A DNA stretch of 64,000 bases from Blautia schinkii DSM 10518 (GTDB taxonomy: Bacteria > Bacillota > Clostridia > Lachnospirales > Lachnospiraceae). The position numbers and the translations under genes are program-made. Numbering within the stretch: the first letter of the stretch is position 1; each line of letters opens with the position of its first letter. The stretch lies in the NCBI GenBank assembly GCA_000702025.1, contig JNKJ01000007.1, positions 124,001-188,000 on the forward strand, in the 5' to 3' direction. Under the pieces are notes generated by a model, which was not told the origin of the DNA, ran no database searches, and saw only the letters and a program-made list of their open reading frames with translations. Positions 62,141 through 64,000 of this stretch are shown here, in pieces.

Positions 62141-63328
62141 ATGAAGAAAAAAATCGTTAGTTTATTATTAACAGCAGTTATGGCAGTTTCTCTCGCAGTT
62201 CCAAGCGTTGTGTGGGCTGGTGAGGAGGAAGCGGCAGCGTCTGAAGAGACTGCAGCAGAAACAGGAGCAGAAGTTTCGGAAAAGCTTCCCCAAGGTGATT
62301 GGTATATTGGATTGGCCAATGGCTATATGGGAAATACTTGGCGTGCACAATATGTAGAGGCATTTGAAGCGAAGGCGGAACAGTATAAGCAGGCAGGAGT
62401 CATCAAAGATTACATCAGTGCCAGCACCTCAGGCGATGTTACGGAACAGTTAAACCAGATTAATGACATGATTTCCAAAGGGATTGATTGTCTGCTGATC
62501 AATCCAATCTCGCCATCATCCATGGCACCGATTATTGCAAAGTGTAAGGCAGCGGATGTTTTGCTTGTTGTTGCCAGTGACCCGGCCGGGGTTGATGATT
62601 CTCTGGTGGAGGTTCTTACAGACAACAGGGCTTTCTTTGCAATTATGACTCAGTGGCTGGTAGATAAACTGGACGGAAAAGGAAATATTGTCCATATCAC
62701 AGGAACTCCCGGAATGCCGGCCGATTTGGTGCGCCAGAAAGTAGCAGAAGAAATTCTGGCTGAATATCCGGATATTAAGGTTCTGGGAACCGCACCGGGA
62801 AGCTGGTCACAAACAGAAGCTCAGACAGCAATGTCTACCTTCCTTTCTACATATGACAATATTGATGCAGTTCTTGCACAGGATGTTATGTCAGAAGGAA
62901 TTATCCGTGCCTATGAAACAGCAGGTGTGGATGTTCCGCTGATGACTGGTGACTACGTAATGAGCTTTTTCCGTAAATGGGAAACCATGGATAACTTAGA
63001 TGCGTGCGCTACCACCTTCCAGGCTCAGGCTTCGGCAGATGCCCTCGCATATGCAGTCCGTAAACTCAATGGCATGGAGCTGAATGTTGAACTGGAAGCA
63101 AACCCGTTCGATGAGACAATGATGAATGCCATTAATATTCCTCCGTCCTACTGTGTGACAAGAGACGGAATTACTGAGGCAGATGCAGAGAAAGCATGGG
63201 TAAAGGGTTATGACAAGGTGCAGTATATTTCCCTGCAGGAAGCACTGGAGCTTGGAGAAGATCTGGCAGATACAGCTGCTCTTGGAACAACTCTGTCTGA
63301 AGAACAGTGGGACGCAATGTTTAAATAA
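62141..63328 (+). CDS. Sugar-binding protein of ABC importer (RbsB family, long form)
   Basis: A 395-aa binding protein. The signal peptide MKKKIVSLLLTAVMAVSLAV ends VVWA-GE without a lipobox. An acidic, Ala-rich linker (about residues 26-46) precedes the binding fold (DWYIGLANGYMGNTWRAQ, ISKGIDCLLINPISPSSM). It is longer than the 305-322-aa paralogues here because of the linker and a C-terminal extension. AAGGAGGAAAG precedes the ATG. It starts an importer whose ATPase gene runs off the window. Confidence 0.92.
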   Translation: MKKKIVSLLLTAVMAVSLAVPSVVWAGEEEAAASEETAAETGAEVSEKLPQGDWYIGLANGYMGNTWRAQYVEAFEAKAEQYKQAGVIKDYISASTSGDVTEQLNQINDMISKGIDCLLINPISPSSMAPIIAKCKAADVLLVVASDPAGVDDSLVEVLTDNRAFFAIMTQWLVDKLDGKGNIVHITGTPGMPADLVRQKVAEEILAEYPDIKVLGTAPGSWSQTEAQTAMSTFLSTYDNIDAVLAQDVMSEGIIRAYETAGVDVPLMTGDYVMSFFRKWETMDNLDACATTFQAQASADALAYAVRKLNGMELNVELEANPFDETMMNAINIPPSYCVTRDGITEADAEKAWVKGYDKVQYISLQEALELGEDLADTAALGTTLSEEQWDAMFK

Positions 63329-63368
63329 AAGAAAAGTTTAAAAGGTTGTCCGTTAGTATTTATGCATG

Positions 63369-63396
63369 GCTTTGCAGGAGAGTCTTCCTGCAAAGC
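63369..63396 (+). terminator. Intercistronic hairpin after the binding-protein gene
   Basis: GCTTTGCAGGA pairs perfectly with TCCTGCAAAGC around GAGTCT, with weakly T-rich sequence after it. It is in the same position as the hairpins after the binding-protein genes at 36064 and 48045. Confidence 0.65.
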
Positions 63397-63439
63397 TATT
63401 CTTAAAAATAGAAGGTATATTCGTATGGAGGTGGATTAG

Positions 63440-64000
63440 TTGGAACTGGTTTGCAATCAAGTGACAAAACGGTTTGGCAGCGTTGTTGCACTCAGCAATG
63501 CGACGATGACCATAAAAACAGGAGAGGTGCGGGCTTTGGTTGGAGGAAATGGTTCCGGGAAGAGCACGTTATCCAAAATTTTAGGCGGAATCCTTTATTG
63601 TGATGAGGGGGAAATCACAATGGATGGGGAAAGATATGAGGTATCTTCTCCTAAGGAGGCAAAAGCGAAAGGGATTATTATGACGTCTCAGGAGCTGAGT
63701 TTGTTAAATAATCTTACAGTAGAAGAAAATATGTGTCTCTGTGACTTGGATGTCAAGGGGGGATTTGTTGACAGGAGCCAAATGAGAAAACGGACCAGGG
63801 AAGTATTGAAGCTTATAGGAAAAGAAGAACTCTTAAATCTTCGCATAGATAAAATGCCGGCCAATGAGAAATATCTATTGGAGCTGGCAAAAGCTTTAAT
63901 TCAAAAGCCCCAAGTTCTTATTGTGGACGAAGTTACCTCTGCGCTTTATAAAAGTGATGTGGAGGTGGTGGAAAAACTGCTGAATCAGCTGAAGGAGGAA
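63440..64000 (+). CDS. Sugar ABC importer ATP-binding protein (RbsA type), 5' part
   Basis: A TTG at 63440 preceded by GGAGGTG opens a frame that continues to the window end; 187 codons are visible. It starts MELVCNQVTKRFGSVVALSN (TTG read as Met). Walker A is GGNGSGKST and Walker B VDEVTSAL. The signature region, LSVxQQQMVEIAKAL in relatives, reads MPANEKYLLELAKAL here, which is unusual. It lies 111 bp after the binding-protein gene. The C-terminal half and permease should lie beyond the window. Confidence 0.9.
   Translation, partial: MELVCNQVTKRFGSVVALSNATMTIKTGEVRALVGGNGSGKSTLSKILGGILYCDEGEITMDGERYEVSSPKEAKAKGIIMTSQELSLLNNLTVEENMCLCDLDVKGGFVDRSQMRKRTREVLKLIGKEELLNLRIDKMPANEKYLLELAKALIQKPQVLIVDEVTSALYKSDVEVVEKLLNQLKEE

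Overview
The window looks like a chromosome segment from an anaerobic, spore-forming member of the Clostridia, most likely Lachnospiraceae (inferred, not proven). The reasons are the clostridial rpmG-secE-nusG-rplK-rplA order, rubrerythrin and reverse-rubrerythrin genes with a PerR repressor, many YesM/YesN-type two-component systems beside RbsABC-type importers, strong Shine-Dalgarno sites, and collagen-like proteins with Cys-rich N-termini of the kind found on spores. No rRNA, tRNA, CRISPR array, prophage or transposase gene was seen.

Layout. 1-2.1 kb (minus strand): a teichoic-acid-type export set (tagD-like cytidylyltransferase, ABC permease, ABC ATPase, and the first codons of a further gene). 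2.2-3.1 kb: a gene-free block made of two inverted palindromic elements, one carrying a nested 167-bp hairpin insertion. 3.3-15 kb: envelope-polymer genes (acyltransferase, secreted DUF5722-like protein, a cytidylyltransferase fused to a Gfo/Idh-like domain, an intact LicD and a degenerate LicD, a ThDP enzyme, an SDR, an aldose epimerase). 15-24 kb: a response regulator, a histidine kinase with almost no extracellular part and a full-length ABC ATPase with every catalytic motif lost, followed by an RbsACB importer and a D-lyxose isomerase. 24-26.5 kb: an Rpn-like protein, a 37-aa SEC-C peptide and a wall-binding transglutaminase-like protein. 26.6-28.9 kb: the ribosomal and transcription operon, with two L1-type operators that imitate 23S rRNA. 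28.9-33.2 kb: a gene remnant, an HTH pseudogene and two collagen-like genes. 33-41 kb: a YesMN pair next to a BMP/nucleoside-type ABC importer. 41-43.5 kb: an AlbA_2 regulator with a multi-half-site operator, and a D,D-carboxypeptidase. 43.5-54.8 kb: response regulator, histidine kinase and membrane-anchored binding protein (a three-component sensor), then an RbsBAC importer, then a corrinoid methyltransferase set with an L-rhamnose mutarotase-like protein. 54.9-57.6 kb (minus strand): peroxide-defence genes and PerR. 57.9-64 kb: a CdaR regulator, glycerate kinase, twin metallo-beta-lactamase-fold hydrolases and the start of another RbsB/RbsA-type importer.

How they fit together. Most of the right half consists of sensor plus importer plus catabolic modules. 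The most unusual is at 43.5-54.8 kb: a sugar-type importer leads directly into genes for all three protein parts of a corrinoid demethylase, which suggests uptake and one-carbon use of a methylated sugar or glycoside. The second is at 15-22.9 kb, where a sensor kinase without a sensor domain travels with a dead transporter ATPase, suggesting that transporter state is what is sensed.
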